A stretch of DNA of 19,868 nucleotides from Actinoallomurus sp045806665 (GCA_045806665.1 JBJMIW010000219.1:1-19868); one strand, 5' to 3'. Positions 1 to 7,851 are shown, counted from the stretch's first letter. Numbers and translations are program-made. Notes: generated by a model from the letters alone, not told the origin.

Positions 1-494
1 AGGTAGTTCTCCTCGTTGTCGAGCGTGGCGCCGCCGAGGTGCGCGAAGCCCATCGTGCGCCGGACCTTCTTGCCCTCGACGGTGTCCTGCCAGCCGGCCC
101 GCCGGGCTTCGATCACCCGGTCGGCGATCATGTCCATCGCCTCGTCCAGCCCGAGCGGCTCCCACTCGGTGGCGTACGGCCGGCGATGCAGGACCGTGGT
201 CTGCCGGGTCGGCGACGTGACGAGCTGCTTACTGGCCGAGCCCTTCGGGCACAACCGGCCACGGGAGATCGGCGAGGCGGGGTCGCCCTCGATCTGGACG
301 ACCTTGTCGTCCTTGACGTACACCTTCTGTCCGCAGCCGACCGCGCAGTAGGGACAGACCGAGTCGACGACCCGGTCGGCCTTCGCGGTCCGCGGCTCGA
401 GGCCGTCCGTGCGCCGCGAACGCGCGGCACTCCCGCGTCCCAGCGGATCGGTGCCGGTGAGCTGACGGATCACCGGCCAGGACTCGATGCCCAC
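1..494 (-). CDS. Formate dehydrogenase, molybdopterin-binding catalytic subunit, N-terminal part (runs off the left edge)
   Basis: This gene encodes the start of a molybdenum or tungsten bis-MGD enzyme that oxidises formate to CO2. Only the first 164 codons are in the window. The protein begins MGIESWPVIRQLTG and then carries a [4Fe-4S] motif, SVCPYCAVGCG, with Cys47, Cys50 and Cys54. The fourth ligand is Cys82 in SRGRLCPKGSA, so this is the Molybdop_Fe4S4 domain. The last residues visible (ATLDNEENY) are those that, in actinobacterial formate dehydrogenases, stand shortly before the catalytic Sec or Cys, which therefore lies just outside the window. The GTG start at 494 follows a GGCGGAG ribosome-binding site about 8 bases upstream. 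The gene is divergent from fdhD, which supports formate dehydrogenase over another family member such as nitrate reductase. The exact subunit type cannot be decided from this part. Confidence 0.88.
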   Translation of the reverse strand, partial: MGIESWPVIRQLTGTDPLGRGSAARSRRTDGLEPRTAKADRVVDSVCPYCAVGCGQKVYVKDDKVVQIEGDPASPISRGRLCPKGSASKQLVTSPTRQTTVLHRRPYATEWEPLGLDEAMDMIADRVIEARRAGWQDTVEGKKVRRTMGFAHLGGATLDNEENY

Positions 495-554
495 GTCTGC
501 TGCTCCGCCCCCTCCCAGGTCGCGCCTCGTCGTCAACTTCCCCTTTTCGGGCTC

Positions 555-560
555 TTTATA
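555..560 (-). promoter_or_regulatory. Candidate -10 box of the formate dehydrogenase gene
   Basis: On the minus strand the sequence reads TATAAA, in an unusually AT-rich patch (about 541-580) within very GC-rich DNA, 61 bases upstream of the formate dehydrogenase GTG. I see no convincing -35 box at the usual distance, so this is a weak call based on composition and one hexamer. Confidence 0.25.
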
Positions 561-608
561 GCACCCTGGGGCGCACTTTTCTCAGCCGACCCGGCGGGCT
601 CCCGGGCG

Positions 609-632
609 ATCCGGCCATCCGGCCATCCGGCG
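609..632. repeat. Triple tandem octamer in the fdh/fdhD intergenic region
   Basis: Three head-to-tail copies of ATCCGGCC stand at 609-616, 617-624 and 625-632; the last ends in G instead of C. They lie between the two divergent promoters of the formate dehydrogenase and fdhD genes. They could be a regulator site or simple slippage. Confidence 0.5.
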
Positions 633-708
633 AGCCGCCCGGGGGCCAGCGCCTTCGGACGACCCTGCCGAGGTCCGGGCGCGGGCGGGCGCCGTTCAGC
701 TGTCCGAC

Positions 709-723
709 GATGCCCGGGGCATC
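709..723. promoter_or_regulatory. Perfect inverted repeat upstream of fdhD
   Basis: GATGCCC-G-GGGCATC is a perfect 7-bp inverted repeat with a single central base, 38 bases upstream of the fdhD ATG. Its size and symmetry suit an operator for a dimeric regulator, though short palindromes also arise by chance in GC-rich DNA. Confidence 0.3.
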
Positions 724-761
724 ACCAGACTGGGTCCGATCTGGCAGGGTACGGTCGGATC

Positions 762-1571
762 ATGGGCCGAGTGACCGTGCGGCGGCGGATCGCGCACATC
801 GACGAACGAGGACGACGGGCGAGGCCGGACACGCTGGTCGTCGAGGAACCCCTCGAGATCCGCCTGGGAGGACGCCCGCTGTCGGTGACCATGCGAACGC
901 CGGGGAACGACTTCGACCTGATCACCGGCTTCCTATACGCGGAGGGCGTCATCCGAGCGCCGGAGGATGTCGCCGGGATGCGCTACTGCGCCGACACCGA
1001 CACGTTCAACGTCGTCGACGTCGCGCTCGCCTCGGACGTGGACCCGCCGGAGGTCTCGGTGGAGCGCTCCTTCTACACGACCAGCGCGTGCGGAGTGTGC
1101 GGGAAGACGAGCATCGACGCGCTCCGGCAGCGGGCGCCGTACGACGTCCGGTCCGACGAGACCGTCCTGGACCCGGAGGTCCTGGCCGCCCTGCCGGAGA
1201 CGCTCCGGGAGGCGCAGCGGGTCTTCGAGCGGACCGGTGGGCTGCACGCCGCCGGGCTGTTCGACGCGAACGGCACGCTCCTTACGCTCCGCGAGGACGT
1301 CGGACGGCACAACGCGGTCGACAAGGTGGTCGGCTGGGCGCTGAAGGACGGGCGGGTCCCGCTGACCGGTCACGTCCTTCTGGTCAGCGGCCGCGCGTCG
1401 TTCGAGCTCACCCAGAAGGCCATGCTCGCGGGGGTACCGGCACTCGCGGCCGTGTCGGCGCCGTCCTCGCTCGCCGCCGAACTCGCCGAGGAGGCCGGCA
1501 TGACCCTCATCGGCTTCCTCCGCGGGCGCTCGATGAACGTCTACACGGGGACCGAGCGCGTCAAGGACTGA
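762..1571 (+). CDS. fdhD: Formate dehydrogenase accessory sulfurtransferase FdhD
   Basis: FdhD passes sulfur from a cysteine desulfurase to the molybdenum cofactor, which formate dehydrogenase needs for activity; it acts in the cytoplasm. The 269-residue product has the family's usual length. The sulfur-carrying CxxC motif is seen as TTSACGVCGK (Cys110 and Cys113). The family signatures LREDVGRHNAVDKVVG and VLLVSGRASFELTQKA follow, and the C-terminus has the expected IGFLRGRSMNVYTG. The open frame extends far upstream, but family homology begins at the ATG at 762 (MGRVTVRRRIAHID), which follows a weak GGCAGGG at a rather long distance. The gene is divergent from its likely client and 22 bases upstream of an alpha/beta hydrolase, with which it is probably co-transcribed. 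Confidence 0.95.
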   Translation: MGRVTVRRRIAHIDERGRRARPDTLVVEEPLEIRLGGRPLSVTMRTPGNDFDLITGFLYAEGVIRAPEDVAGMRYCADTDTFNVVDVALASDVDPPEVSVERSFYTTSACGVCGKTSIDALRQRAPYDVRSDETVLDPEVLAALPETLREAQRVFERTGGLHAAGLFDANGTLLTLREDVGRHNAVDKVVGWALKDGRVPLTGHVLLVSGRASFELTQKAMLAGVPALAAVSAPSSLAAELAEEAGMTLIGFLRGRSMNVYTGTERVKD

Positions 1572-1593
1572 GCGCGGCCCTACGGTGGACGCC

Positions 1594-2487
1594 ATGCCCG
1601 ATGACGAACGAGCCCGCCGGGTCCGTGGCGACGGCGTCGAACTCGCGGTGTACGAGCGCGGCTCCGGGCCGACGGTGCTGCTCGTCCACGGCTACCCGGA
1701 CACCCACGCCGTGTGGGACGGCGTCGCCGCTCGGCTGGCGGAGCGCTTCCACGTTGTGGCGTACGACGTGCGCGGTGCCGGCGCGTCCTCCCGCCCGTCG
1801 CGGCGTGAGGCGTACGGGTTCGGTCATCTGCTGGCCGATATGAGCGCCGTGCTCGACGCCGTCTCCCCCGACGCGCCGGTGCACCTGGTCGGCCACGACT
1901 GGGGCTCGATCCAGTCGTGGGAGGCCGTGCGCGCGATGCCCGGCCGGTTCGCCACGTACACGTCCATCTCCGGGCCCTGCCTCGACCACGCGTCGTACTG
2001 GTTCCGGACACGTCTGCGGCGGCCCTCCGGCGTCCCGGCCGCCGTGCGGCAGCTGCTGCGGTCCTGGTACATCGCGGCCTTCCAGATGCCGGTCGTGCCG
2101 GAGCTCATCTGGACGCGCCGGCTGGCCGACCGGTGGGGCCGCCGCCTGCGGCGGGCCGAGGGCGTGCCGGTGGGCGACGGGCACCCCGCTCCGACGCTGC
2201 GGCGGGACGCGGTCGCCGGGCTGAACCTCTACCGGGCGAACATGCTCGGCCGGAGCCGCACCGCACGTCGTACGGGCGTCTCCCCGCGGGTCACCGTGCC
2301 GACACAGGTCATCGTGCCCACCGAGGACGCCTACGCGACCCCGGCGCTGGCGGCCGAGGCGCCTCGCCCGTTCACCGAGAACCTGCGCGTACGGCCCGTC
2401 GCCACGTCGCACTGGGGCCTGCTCACCCGGCCGGATGAGATCGCGCGACTCATCGCCGACCACATCGATCAGACCGGCAGGCCCTGA
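1594..2487 (+). CDS. Alpha/beta hydrolase, EphD-like (epoxide-hydrolase type)
   Basis: This is a 297-residue alpha/beta-fold hydrolase. The oxyanion-hole motif is HGYPDT (from residue 33). The nucleophile elbow reads LVGHDWGS, placing Asp102 where epoxide hydrolases have their nucleophile. The likely acid is Asp245 (PTEDAY) and the likely base His273 (TSHWG). Segments such as YDVRGAGAS and GLNLYRANML recall the N-terminal half of mycobacterial EphD-type proteins, in which this domain is fused to a short-chain dehydrogenase. Here the protein stops after the hydrolase domain. I chose the ATG at 1594 because GGTGG stands 5-6 bases upstream; a GTG at 1585 is possible. It probably shares a transcript with fdhD, with no obvious link in function. 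The substrate is unknown, and dehalogenase activity cannot be excluded. Confidence 0.85.
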   Translation: MPDDERARRVRGDGVELAVYERGSGPTVLLVHGYPDTHAVWDGVAARLAERFHVVAYDVRGAGASSRPSRREAYGFGHLLADMSAVLDAVSPDAPVHLVGHDWGSIQSWEAVRAMPGRFATYTSISGPCLDHASYWFRTRLRRPSGVPAAVRQLLRSWYIAAFQMPVVPELIWTRRLADRWGRRLRRAEGVPVGDGHPAPTLRRDAVAGLNLYRANMLGRSRTARRTGVSPRVTVPTQVIVPTEDAYATPALAAEAPRPFTENLRVRPVATSHWGLLTRPDEIARLIADHIDQTGRP

Positions 2488-2527
2488 CGCCCGGGTCCTA
2501 CACGAACGCGGGCCGAGGCTGCTGCGC

Positions 2528-2556
2528 GCCGGCCGTGTCCCGGCAGGCCGCTTTTT
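2528..2556 (+). terminator. Candidate intrinsic terminator after the EphD-like gene
   Basis: A 7-bp stem with one mismatch (GCCGGCC, loop GTGTCCC, GGCAGGC) is followed after CGC by five T residues. It lies 40 bases downstream of the hydrolase stop and is one of the few T-tract hairpins in the window. Confidence 0.45.
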
Positions 2557-2650
2557 CCTGATTGGCCGCAAGCCACTTCCATGAGTGAATGAGCGACGGA
2601 TCGAGAGCGCCCGCCGCCCTCGTTGAGGACCCGCCAGGAAGAGGACACCA

Positions 2651-3292
2651 GTGATCGCCCGCCGATTGGCCCAGTTGTACGTCGGATTGGCCCTCTACGG
2701 CCTCGGGATCGCCTTGCAGGTGGCCTCCCGGCTCGGCAACGACCCGTGGGACACGCTCCACCAAGGGCTCGCCCGCCACACCGGCCTGTCGATCGGCACC
2801 TGGATCATCATCGCCGGCCTCGTCGTGATGGCCCTGTGGATCCCGCTCCGCCAGCGGGCCGGCGTCGGCACGATCAGCAACGTCATCCTCGTCGGTCTGT
2901 TCGCCGACCTCTTCCTCTGGGCGCTCCCCCGTCCCGGGACGCTCGCCGTCCAATGGCTCTACCTGGCCGCGGCGATCGTCGTCGGCGGGTTCGCCACCGG
3001 CTGCTACATCGGCGCGGGGCTCGGTGCGGGACCGCGCGACGGCCTGACCACCGGCCTTGCCGCGCGCGGCCACTCGATCCGCGTCATGCGGACCGGCATC
3101 GAGCTGACGGTCCTCGCCGCCGGATGGCTGCTCGGCGGGACCGTCGGCATCGGCACGCTCCTGTACGCGGTGGCGATCGGCCCGCTCACGCACGTGTTCA
3201 TCCCCATGCTGGAGATCAAGCGGGCTCCTCGGCGGCCGGAAGTCGAGGACGCGCCCCCGGTCCCGGCCGCCGCGTGCAGGCAGGCGTCCTGA
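2651..3292 (+). CDS. YczE/YyaS/YitT-family integral membrane protein
   Basis: This 213-residue membrane protein has about five or six predicted transmembrane segments, near residues 8-27, 46-66, 75-94, 100-122, 146-165 and 168-188. The family's paired motif is visible twice, as GNDPWDTLHQGL (29-40) and GAGLGAGPRDGL (121-132), which suggests an internal repeat. Members of this family are often placed near transport or regulatory genes, but their function is not established. The C-terminal 25 residues are Pro/Ala-rich and probably cytoplasmic. The GTG start at 2651 has GAGG about 7 bases upstream. The gene is convergent with the MFS transporter, 13 bases away, and is probably transcribed on its own after the terminator at 2528-2556. 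Confidence 0.8.
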   Translation: MIARRLAQLYVGLALYGLGIALQVASRLGNDPWDTLHQGLARHTGLSIGTWIIIAGLVVMALWIPLRQRAGVGTISNVILVGLFADLFLWALPRPGTLAVQWLYLAAAIVVGGFATGCYIGAGLGAGPRDGLTTGLAARGHSIRVMRTGIELTVLAAGWLLGGTVGIGTLLYAVAIGPLTHVFIPMLEIKRAPRRPEVEDAPPVPAAACRQAS

Positions 3293-3307
3293 GAGCCCGC
3301 GGGCTCT
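3292..3307. terminator. Bidirectional hairpin between convergent genes
   Basis: AGAGCCCGCGGGCTCT is a perfect 16-base palindrome (in practice a 6-bp stem with a CGCG loop). It includes the last base of the YczE-like TGA stop (3290-3292) and two bases of the MFS TAG stop (3306-3308). Position and symmetry suggest termination in both directions, without a U-tract. Confidence 0.5.
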
Positions 3308-4844
3308 AAGCGCCCGCCGTCCCGGCTCCGGCGGACCCGGTACCGCTGCCGGGCTCGAGGCGCCGGCCGACGTTGTCAGCGCGGCGCACGGCCGACAGCG
3401 GCCGGGCGACGTCTTCCAGCGACGCGCGTTCGGCCCGGACGCCACAGATCGCCTCGACGACCCCGGCGAGAAGCATGATCCCGGCCGCGATCAAGTAGGC
3501 GATGAACAGCCGGCCCGGGTCCGGGTGGTCCTTGTCCCCGATGAGCGCGCCGAAGATCGTCGGACCGAGCGCGCCGAACACCTGGGCGATGGCGAAGAAC
3601 AGCGCGATCGCCTGCGCGCGCAGCTCCAGCGGGAAGATCTCGCTAACGGTCAGGTAGCCGGAGCTGGCCGCCGCCGAGGCGATGAAGAAGATCACCGACC
3701 ACAGGATCGTCTGGGTCAGCGCCGACAGCTCCCCCAGTTTGAACAGATAGCCGCTGACCGCCAGCAGCGTGCCGGACAGCAGGTAGGTCCCGGCGATCAT
3801 CCGCTTGCGGCCGATCGTGTCGAACAGCGGCCCCAGGACCAGCGGGCCGAGGAGGTTCCCGGCCGCGAAGGCGAAGAAGTACTTCGGCACGTCCTTGTCG
3901 GCCACGCCGTAGAAGTGGCTGAGCACCAGCCCGTACGTGAAGAAGATCGCGTTGTAGAGGAACGACTGGCTGATCATGAGCACCGCGCCGAGCAACGACC
4001 GTGACGGGTACTCGCGGAAGAGCGTGCGCCCGACGGTCAGGAACGACACGGACTCGTGGGGGTGGACGTCGAGGTACCGGCTCTCGTCGACCGGCGGGAG
4101 GCGGTGGCCCGACGCCTCGACCTCACGCTCGATCAGCGCGACCGTCTCCTCCGCCTCCTCGGCGCGCCCGTGCATGAGCTGCCAGCGGGGGCTCTCCGGC
4201 AGCGTGCGGCGCAGGGTCCAGATCGCGACCCCGATCACCGGCCCGATGAAGAACCCGATCCGCCAACCCACATCCTCGGGGAGCAGGTCGGGGTTGAGCA
4301 GGACGTACGTGCCGAGGGATGCCAGGATCGCGCCGAACCAGTAGGTGCCGCTGACGGCCAGGTCCACCCGGCCGCGGTACCGCGCGGGGATGAGTTCGTC
4401 GATCGCCGAGTGGATCGCGGCGTACTCCCCGCCGATTCCCATGCCGGCGATGAACCGGAACAGCAGGAAGATCCCGTAGTTGAACGAGAGGGCGGTGAGG
4501 GCGTTGGCCGCGAGGTACAGCCCCAGCGTGGCGATGAACAGCTTCCGGCGGCCGAGTCGATCCGACAGCCGGCCGAACACCAGCGCGCCCGCCACCTCGC
4601 CGAGCAGGTACACCGTCGCGGCGAACCCGACGGCGCGGGAGCTCAACCCGAGGGTGCCGTGGTGCTGCAGGACCGGCCCCACGATGCTCGCGATCTGGAT
4701 CTCCAGCCCGTCCAGCACCCACGCGACGCCGAGCGCGACGATCATCCGGGTGTGGAAGCGCGACCAGGGCAGCCGGTCGATTCGAGCGGGTACCAGGCTG
4801 CGAACGACCTCCGGCGACTCCGCCGGGCGACCGGTCTCGTGCAT
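3306..4844 (-). CDS. MFS transporter, sugar/metabolite:H+ symporter type
   Basis: This 512-residue protein has the usual length and twelve-helix hydrophobicity pattern of major facilitator transporters. The loop 2-3 motif is GRLSDRLGRRK and its counterpart in the second half is DTIGRKRM. RFIAGMGIGGEYAAI after helix 4 and LPESPRWQL after helix 6 are typical of the sugar-porter and aromatic-acid/metabolite symporter groups. Transport is probably proton-driven at the cytoplasmic membrane; the substrate cannot be read from the sequence. The start is set at 4844 (ATGCACGAG) because AAGGAG stands 5 bases upstream. The C-terminal tail is Gly/Ser/Ala-rich and probably disordered. The gene is divergent from the GH15 gene (152 bases between starts), so uptake of a sugar is a reasonable but unproven idea. 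Confidence 0.9.
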   Translation of the reverse strand: MHETGRPAESPEVVRSLVPARIDRLPWSRFHTRMIVALGVAWVLDGLEIQIASIVGPVLQHHGTLGLSSRAVGFAATVYLLGEVAGALVFGRLSDRLGRRKLFIATLGLYLAANALTALSFNYGIFLLFRFIAGMGIGGEYAAIHSAIDELIPARYRGRVDLAVSGTYWFGAILASLGTYVLLNPDLLPEDVGWRIGFFIGPVIGVAIWTLRRTLPESPRWQLMHGRAEEAEETVALIEREVEASGHRLPPVDESRYLDVHPHESVSFLTVGRTLFREYPSRSLLGAVLMISQSFLYNAIFFTYGLVLSHFYGVADKDVPKYFFAFAAGNLLGPLVLGPLFDTIGRKRMIAGTYLLSGTLLAVSGYLFKLGELSALTQTILWSVIFFIASAAASSGYLTVSEIFPLELRAQAIALFFAIAQVFGALGPTIFGALIGDKDHPDPGRLFIAYLIAAGIMLLAGVVEAICGVRAERASLEDVARPLSAVRRADNVGRRLEPGSGTGSAGAGTAGA

Positions 4845-4936
4845 GTCATCTCCTTGGTCCACGCACCGTTGCGAGAGACAGAGGAGTGGTAACCAGCCGA
4901 TCCACCGGTAAACAACGCCGGGGCACCTCCTGACGG

Positions 4937-4964
4937 TTGCGCCGCGCCGGTGCCGCGCTACCGT
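4937..4964 (+). promoter_or_regulatory. Candidate promoter of the GH15 gene
   Basis: TTGCGC (4937-4942) and TACCGT (4959-4964) are separated by 16 bases and lie 33-60 bases upstream of the GTG start at 4997. Both match the main bases of housekeeping-sigma boxes, but the evidence is two hexamers only. Confidence 0.3.
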
Positions 4965-4996
4965 ACGACGGAGATCCGAGACGGGAGGGGGCGGCG

Positions 4997-6794
4997 GTGC
5001 CCGGACGAATCGAGGACTACGCGCTCATCGGCGACCTGTTCAGCTGCGCCCTCGTGGGGCGCGACGGCTCCATCGACTGGATGTGCCTGCCACGGTTCGA
5101 CTCTCCCGCCTGCTTCGCCGGCCTGCTCGGCACGCCCGACAACGGCCGCTGGCAGATCGCGCCGGTCTCCGGCGGGATGGCGACCCGCCGCCGCTACCGC
5201 GGCGACACGCTGATCCTGGAGACCGAGTGGGACACCCCGGACGGCACCGTCCGGGTGATCGACTTCATGCCGGAGCGCGGCGAGGCGGCCGACGTCGTCC
5301 GCATCATCGAGGGCGTGTCCGGCCGGGTGCCCATGCGCCTCGACCTGAAGCTCCGGTTCGACTACGGGCGGGTCATCCCATGGATGCGCCGCATCGGCGA
5401 CCACCTCACCGGCATCGCCGGGCCGGACTCGGTGTGGCTGCGCAGCCCGATCGAGCTGGAGGGCCGCGACTTCGCCCACCGCGCGACGTTCGTGGTGTGC
5501 GAGGGCGACTCGCTGCCGTTCGTCTGCACCTGGCACCCCTCCCACCTGCCCGCCGCGCGACGTCGACCCGTACGAGGCCCTCGACGGCACCGAGCGCTTC
5601 TGGACCGACTGGGCACGGCGGTGCACCTACGACGGCCGCTACCGCGACGCGGTCGTACGCTCGCTCGCCACCCTGAAGGCCCTGACGTACGAGCCCACCG
5701 GCGGCATCGTCGCCGCCGCGACCACCTCCCTGCCCGAGGACGTCGGCGGCGTGCGCAACTGGGACTACCGCTTCTGCTGGTTGCGCGACGCGACAATGGC
5801 CCTGGAGGCCCTGCTGCGCAGCGGCTACCGCGACGAGGCGAAGGCGTGGCGGTCCTGGCTCATGCGTGCCGTCGCGGGCAGCCCCGAGGACCTGCAGATC
5901 ATGTACGGCGTCGCCGGCGAGCGCCGGCTCGACGAGTACGAACTGCCCTGGCTGTCCGGGTACGAGGACTCCCGGCCGGTCCGCGTCGGCAACTCGGCGT
6001 CCAAGCAGCTGCAGCTCGACGTCTTCGGCGAGGTCGCCGACTCGCTGTTCCTCGCGCTGAACACCGGGATCCAGCCCGAACGGCACGCCTGGTCGCTGCA
6101 GCGTGCGCTGACCGGCTTCCTGGAGGAGCACTGGAGCGACCCGGACGAGGGGCTCTGGGAGATCCGCGGGCCGCGACGCCAGTTCGTCCACTCGAAGGTC
6201 ATGACCTGGGTCGCGGTGGACCGCGCCGTACGGATGATCGAGACGTTCGACCGTCAGGGCCCGCTCGACAAGTGGCGGGCGCTGCGCGACGACATCCACC
6301 GCGAGGTCTGCGCCAAGGGGTTCGACTCCGACCGGGGCACGTTCACCCAGTCCTACGGGTCGAAGGAGCTGGACGCCGCCCTCCTGCTCATCCCCCGCGT
6401 CGGCTTCCTGCCGCCCGACGACCCGCGCGTCGTCGGCACGGTCGAGGCGATCCAGCGGGAGCTCACCGACGACGGGTTCGTCCAGCGGTACCAGACTGGC
6501 GAACAGGACCAGGGCGTCGACGGTCTGCCGGGCCGAGAAGGCGCGTTCCTCGCCTGCAGCTTCTGGCTGGCCGGCGCGCTGCAACAGCTGGGCCGGACCG
6601 ACGAGGCCCGTGAGCTGTTCGAACGGCTGCTGAGCCTGCGCAACGACGTGGGCCTCCTGGCGGAGGAGTACGACCCGCGGCTGCACCGTCAGGTCGGCAA
6701 CTTCCCGCAGGCGTTCAGCCACGTCCCCCTCGTCCTCACCGCCTATGACCTGGAAGGCCACGACGGCGTCCGCCGCGCCCGCGCGGCTTCCTGA
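4997..6794 (+). CDS. Glycoside hydrolase family 15 protein (glucoamylase/trehalase type), interrupted by a frameshift
   Basis: The protein belongs to the GH15 alpha-glucosidase group, whose actinobacterial members hydrolyse maltodextrins or trehalose. The N-terminal beta-sandwich part runs from IEDYALIGDLFSCALVGRDG to FVCTWHPSHLP in one frame. The (alpha/alpha)6 catalytic part starts at DVDPYEALDGTERFW in the next frame and includes GGVRNWDYRFCWLRDA. The presumed catalytic acid is in GLPGREGAFLACSFWL and the presumed base in AEEYDPRLHRQVGNFPQAFSH. Removing one base around 5549-5558 restores one frame of 598 residues, the normal family size. As written, translation would leave the correct frame near residue 185 and lose the catalytic domain. 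The GTG start at 4997 follows GGGAGGG at 7-8 bases. No other damage is visible, so the break is recent or a sequence error. Confidence 0.88.
5545..5562 (+). other. Single-base frameshift site in the GH15 gene
   Basis: Upstream coding is in the frame with codons CTG CCC GCC GCG (5546-5557). Downstream coding is in the frame with GTC GAC CCG (from 5562). The alternating CGCCGCGCGA run (5551-5560) contains one base too many; dropping one gives LPAADVDPYEAL, which joins the two parts smoothly. Confidence 0.8.
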
Positions 6795-6830
6795 CCCGCA
6801 GCCCGGCCGGCAGCGCCGAGAGGTCGACAA

Positions 6831-7016
6831 GTGTTGGCACGCCTGCCGATACTGGAACGAGTCGCCATCGCTCTCGGCATCGAGCCACACCGCACCCATC
6901 TCCGACGTCTTCCGCTCGTCACCGGCTACCGAGCAGCCGCCCGACCTGGAACGTTCTGCTCGGCCTGGGCGGCCGGTGAGTCCGGGGTCAGGACAGGCTG
7001 TCGAGGAAGCGCATGA
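6831..7016 (+). other. Possible short reading frame or XRE-type helix-turn-helix remnant
   Basis: A GTG at 6831 has GAGAGG 7 bases upstream and opens a 61-residue frame that overlaps the end of the gene on the other strand. The peptide start, LARLPILERVAIALGIEP, is like the last helices of XRE/Cro-type DNA-binding domains. Third-position GC is lower than in neighbouring genes and the rest is not domain-like. A decayed regulator fragment is my best reading; it may equally be noise. Confidence 0.2.
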
Positions 7017-7851
7017 AGTCGGCGGGCAGCATCAGACGGCCGCCGATCATGCGGGTCTCCAGGAGGGTGAGGGTGCCGTTCCGGCTCCAGAACAGCTCCG
7101 GTGTGAGTGAGCCGGGGCCTTCGTCGTAGGCGTTCCTGGCGAAGGCGTGCAGGCGCTCAGCCGTGATCATCGCGGTGTTCTTGCGGATGGCGCAGGCGGC
7201 GATCGCGCTTCGGGTGGGGGCGACGGCCAGCGCGCCGTACGGACCCGGGTCGAGGTAGGCGTCCAGCCACAGTAGGTGCGTCGCGGCGTAGAACGTCTGC
7301 CCCTCCAGCACGCGGATGCCGGTGTCGTCGATGACGTCGCACTCCAGCGGACCGTCGGCGCGCACGCCCTCGCGGCCGACGGCGAACAGCTCGTCGGCCG
7401 TCACCGGCCACGTCATGGCGTCGTCGGTGACGATCGTGCGCACGGTCGTCGGAGTGTCGGCGACGATCGCCTCGATCAGCCCGGGCGCGAACGGCCGGCA
7501 GATGAGGCGGCCCGTCCTGGCCTCGGCCGGGTAGACCCGGGCCCGCAGCAGCCCGCGCACCAGCGGGAAGTCACGCAGGTCGAGGGGCTCCTCGATGGCG
7601 GTGATGATCGTGCCGACGTGATCGGCGACCAGCGCCGGCCAGTCGTCGCGGGGTACCTGCCGGGCCAACTGGCGCAGGTTGCGCATGCCGATGTGCAGAC
7701 GCTGCGGGCCGTCCAGGAGCATCGCGTCGTTCTGCACGGGACGGCAGCCGTAGCCGTGGCTCTCGGCCACCAGCACGACGAGCGAGTCGAGGGCCCGGTC
7801 GTCTCCGCCGGCCGGCGCCGGCCGGTGGTCGCGGCGTTCGAAGGTCGTCAT
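6988..7851 (-). CDS. Protein of unknown function, weakly DUF1444/YtpQ-like
   Basis: This 287-residue protein appears soluble and cytoplasmic, with no signal peptide or membrane segment. I do not recognise it firmly. The order of elements recalls DUF1444 (YtpQ-like) proteins: VYPAEARTGRLICRPFAPGL, then a strand and helix with WPVTADELFAVGREGV, then a FYAATHLLWLDAYL helix followed by GPYGALAVAPTRSAI. This likeness is by eye and weak. The ATG at 7851 has GGGGGAG about 5 bases upstream and overlaps the stop of the LD-carboxypeptidase gene in ATGA, so the two are translationally coupled. The open frame continues upstream of this ATG, but that part lies antisense in phase to the carboxypeptidase gene and is not family-like. 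Confidence 0.75.
   Translation of the reverse strand: MTTFERRDHRPAPAGGDDRALDSLVVLVAESHGYGCRPVQNDAMLLDGPQRLHIGMRNLRQLARQVPRDDWPALVADHVGTIITAIEEPLDLRDFPLVRGLLRARVYPAEARTGRLICRPFAPGLIEAIVADTPTTVRTIVTDDAMTWPVTADELFAVGREGVRADGPLECDVIDDTGIRVLEGQTFYAATHLLWLDAYLDPGPYGALAVAPTRSAIAACAIRKNTAMITAERLHAFARNAYDEGPGSLTPELFWSRNGTLTLLETRMIGGRLMLPADFMRFLDSLS

Noticed and set aside
39..761. Long in-frame upstream extension of the fdhD reading frame
   Set aside because: The extension is antisense to the formate dehydrogenase gene and crosses an AT-richer promoter region. FdhD homology begins at the ATG at 762.
2470..2580. Short minus-strand frame starting MEVACGQSGKSGL near 2580
   Set aside because: There is no ribosome-binding site, it lies antisense to a likely terminator, and it lacks a convincing coding pattern.
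5406..6899. 497-codon open frame on the minus strand opposite the GH15 gene
   Set aside because: It is a mirror frame caused by high GC. The plus strand has clear GH15 motifs.
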